Below are positions 5,447 to 6,402 of a stretch of 6,402 nt of DNA, one piece after another (position 1 is the stretch's first letter; each line of letters begins with the position of its first letter). The notes under the pieces are model-generated. The model was not told the origin of the DNA, did no database searches, and was given only the letters and a program-made list of their open reading frames with translations. This stretch comes from Solimonas sp966252075 (lineage in GTDB: Bacteria > Pseudomonadota > Gammaproteobacteria > Nevskiales > Nevskiaceae). A program made the translations under genes and the position numbers. Location: contig CBINNP010000216.1 of NCBI GenBank assembly GCA_966252075.1, positions 1 to 6,402 of the forward strand, written 5' to 3'.

Positions 5447-6297
5447 AGCCAGCGAAGCGGGCATCGATCGGACTGCTGCTGACGCTGCTGCTGTCGGCCG
5501 GCACCGCACGGGCGCTCGATGCGCCGGACGTAGCGCAGCACTATGCGCCCAGCGACACCATCGTCGTGCTCGGCGCGGTACCGCAGGAGATTCCGCCGTT
5601 CGTCGAGGCGATGGCGGATGCGCAGCGCAAGACGCTGTGGGGCATTCCGTACTGGCAGGGCCATATCGACGGCAAGCCGGTCGTCGTCGCGATCACCGGC
5701 ATCGGCAAGACCTCGACCGGCATGACGACGACGCTGTTCGTCACCACGTTCAAGCCGCGGCTGGTGCTGATGAGCGGCACCGGCGCGCGCATCAACCAGA
5801 GCCTGCGCACCGGCGACGTCATCGTCGCGACGCTGATGAACGAGCACGACTACGGCAGCCTGACGCGGCAGGACATGGTCTACCGGCCTTTCAACGGGCC
5901 GGACGAGGGCCGCGAGATCGCCAATGAATTCTCGCCGTCGCCGGCGCTGCTCAAGCGCGCCGACGTGGCGATGCGCAGCTACAAGCCGCCGCAGGTTAGC
6001 GCCAATGGCGCGAGCTACGAGATCCGCGTGCGGCGCGGCGTGGTGTCGTCGTCGGACCTGTTCGGCGTCACCGAGCTGCGCATCGGCCGTCTGCGCGACG
6101 ACTTCCACACCGACATCATGGAAATGGAATCGGCGCCGCTGGCGCACACGCTGCAGATCCTCGGCGTGCCGTACCTCGTCGTCCGCGCCGGCAGCAATGT
6201 CGCGCAGGAGACGCCCAACGACGACTACCTGCGCCTGGGGCCGATCGCCGCGCGCCAGGCCGCGCTGTTCAGCCTGCATCTGCTCAAATATCTCTGA
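5443..6297 (+). CDS. Exported nucleoside phosphorylase/nucleosidase-fold protein
   Basis: This 284-residue protein belongs to the PNP/UDP phosphorylase superfamily and looks closest to methylthioadenosine/S-adenosylhomocysteine nucleosidase. Residues 1-24 are a Sec signal peptide ending ARA, so it should act in the periplasm. Blocks match in order: VVLGAVPQE with Glu49 (compare the catalytic Glu in the nucleosidase motif AMEQE), ITGIGKTSTG (84-93), LVLMSGTGARINQSLRTGDVIVA (107-129; glycine-rich loop), SSSDLFG (202-208), MEMES with Glu227, Met228 and Glu229 (ribose binding), and VVRAGSNVA (246-254). In the last motif Asn252 stands where the nucleosidases have the purine-protonating Asp (SDVAD). 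Trimeric purine nucleoside phosphorylases use Asn at the matching role for 6-oxopurines, so guanosine or inosine cleavage is possible. It overlaps the NUP gene by four bases (ATGA) and seems to be its distant paralogue. Whether it is a hydrolase, a phosphorylase or a binding protein is undecided. Confidence 0.83.
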   Translation: MKPAKRASIGLLLTLLLSAGTARALDAPDVAQHYAPSDTIVVLGAVPQEIPPFVEAMADAQRKTLWGIPYWQGHIDGKPVVVAITGIGKTSTGMTTTLFVTTFKPRLVLMSGTGARINQSLRTGDVIVATLMNEHDYGSLTRQDMVYRPFNGPDEGREIANEFSPSPALLKRADVAMRSYKPPQVSANGASYEIRVRRGVVSSSDLFGVTELRIGRLRDDFHTDIMEMESAPLAHTLQILGVPYLVVRAGSNVAQETPNDDYLRLGPIAARQAALFSLHLLKYL

Positions 6298-6308
6298 CGA
6301 CCCGCCCC

Positions 6309-6402
6309 ATGAAGCGCCGACTGCTGCTCGCTCTGTTCACCACCGCCGCGCTCTGCTGCAGTGCCACCGCCGCCGCTGCCGAAGCCTGGTTCGAGGACTT
6401 CA
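6309..6402 (+). CDS. Exported protein, N-terminus only (partial)
   Basis: An ATG eleven bases after the preceding stop opens a frame of 31 codons to the window edge. The start M-K-R-R followed by a hydrophobic run (LLLALFTTAALCC) and ATAAAA is a clear Sec signal peptide. The mature part begins EAWFEDF. Cys16 and Cys17 are not preceded by a proper lipobox, so a lipoprotein is unlikely. No Shine-Dalgarno sequence is visible. Position in the string argues for another purine-scavenging function. The WFEDF start faintly recalls secreted ADGF-type adenosine deaminases, but seven mature residues cannot establish this. Confidence 0.6.
   Translation, partial: MKRRLLLALFTTAALCCSATAAAAEAWFEDF

Noticed and set aside
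4334..5509. Long minus-strand open frame opposite the NUP gene, and a similar one at 5422-6279
   Set aside because: Both are antisense to well-supported genes, have biased Arg/His/Val/Ala composition and no family resemblance. Long chance frames are expected in DNA this G+C-rich.
6298..6308. Possible terminator between the phosphorylase-like gene and the last ORF
   Set aside because: Only eleven bases, with no inverted repeat and no T run; the operon appears to continue.

Overview
The window is very G+C-rich and densely coded. Neighbouring genes overlap by one to four bases, and most products carry Sec-type signal peptides. This suits a high-GC proteobacterium. Secreted S1/P1 nuclease, secreted 'purine nucleoside permease' and a class-II cyclic-nucleotide phosphodiesterase together suggest a gammaproteobacterium of the Xanthomonadales/Nevskiales type, but that placement is inference from gene content only. 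I see no mobile element, tRNA, rRNA, CRISPR array or factor-independent terminator. Both gene strings run off the ends of the window.

Layout: two divergent gene strings start from a short control region at about 3300-3362. Leftward (minus strand) come an 8-oxoguanine-deaminase-type amidohydrolase (1863-3299), an exported class-II 3',5'-cyclic-nucleotide phosphodiesterase (808-1866), an exported S1/P1 nuclease (29-811), and perhaps the first codons of another gene (1-29). Rightward (plus strand) come an adenosine/adenine-deaminase-like enzyme with an altered active-site motif (3363-4367), an exported NUP-family protein (4367-5446), an exported nucleoside phosphorylase/nucleosidase-fold protein (5443-6297), and the signal peptide of a further exported protein (6309 to the window end).

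Read together, the locus looks like a purine and nucleic-acid scavenging module split between periplasm and cytoplasm. The exported S1/P1 nuclease would turn single-stranded nucleic acid into nucleotides, and the exported phosphodiesterase would open cyclic nucleotides. The two exported phosphorylase-fold proteins would bind or cleave nucleosides. The two cytoplasmic deaminases would convert aminopurines, including the oxidised base 8-oxoguanine, to oxopurines for salvage or catabolism. Family assignments are strong. Exact substrates of the plus-strand enzymes are uncertain because key residues differ from the best-known relatives.

The most interesting points are: the deaminase in which the usual HAGE motif reads HCDV; the two adjacent exported proteins that look like distant paralogues sharing an R-x-x-S-N active-site-like motif, with Asn where methylthioadenosine nucleosidases have Asp; and the compact divergent control region with two adjacent palindromes.
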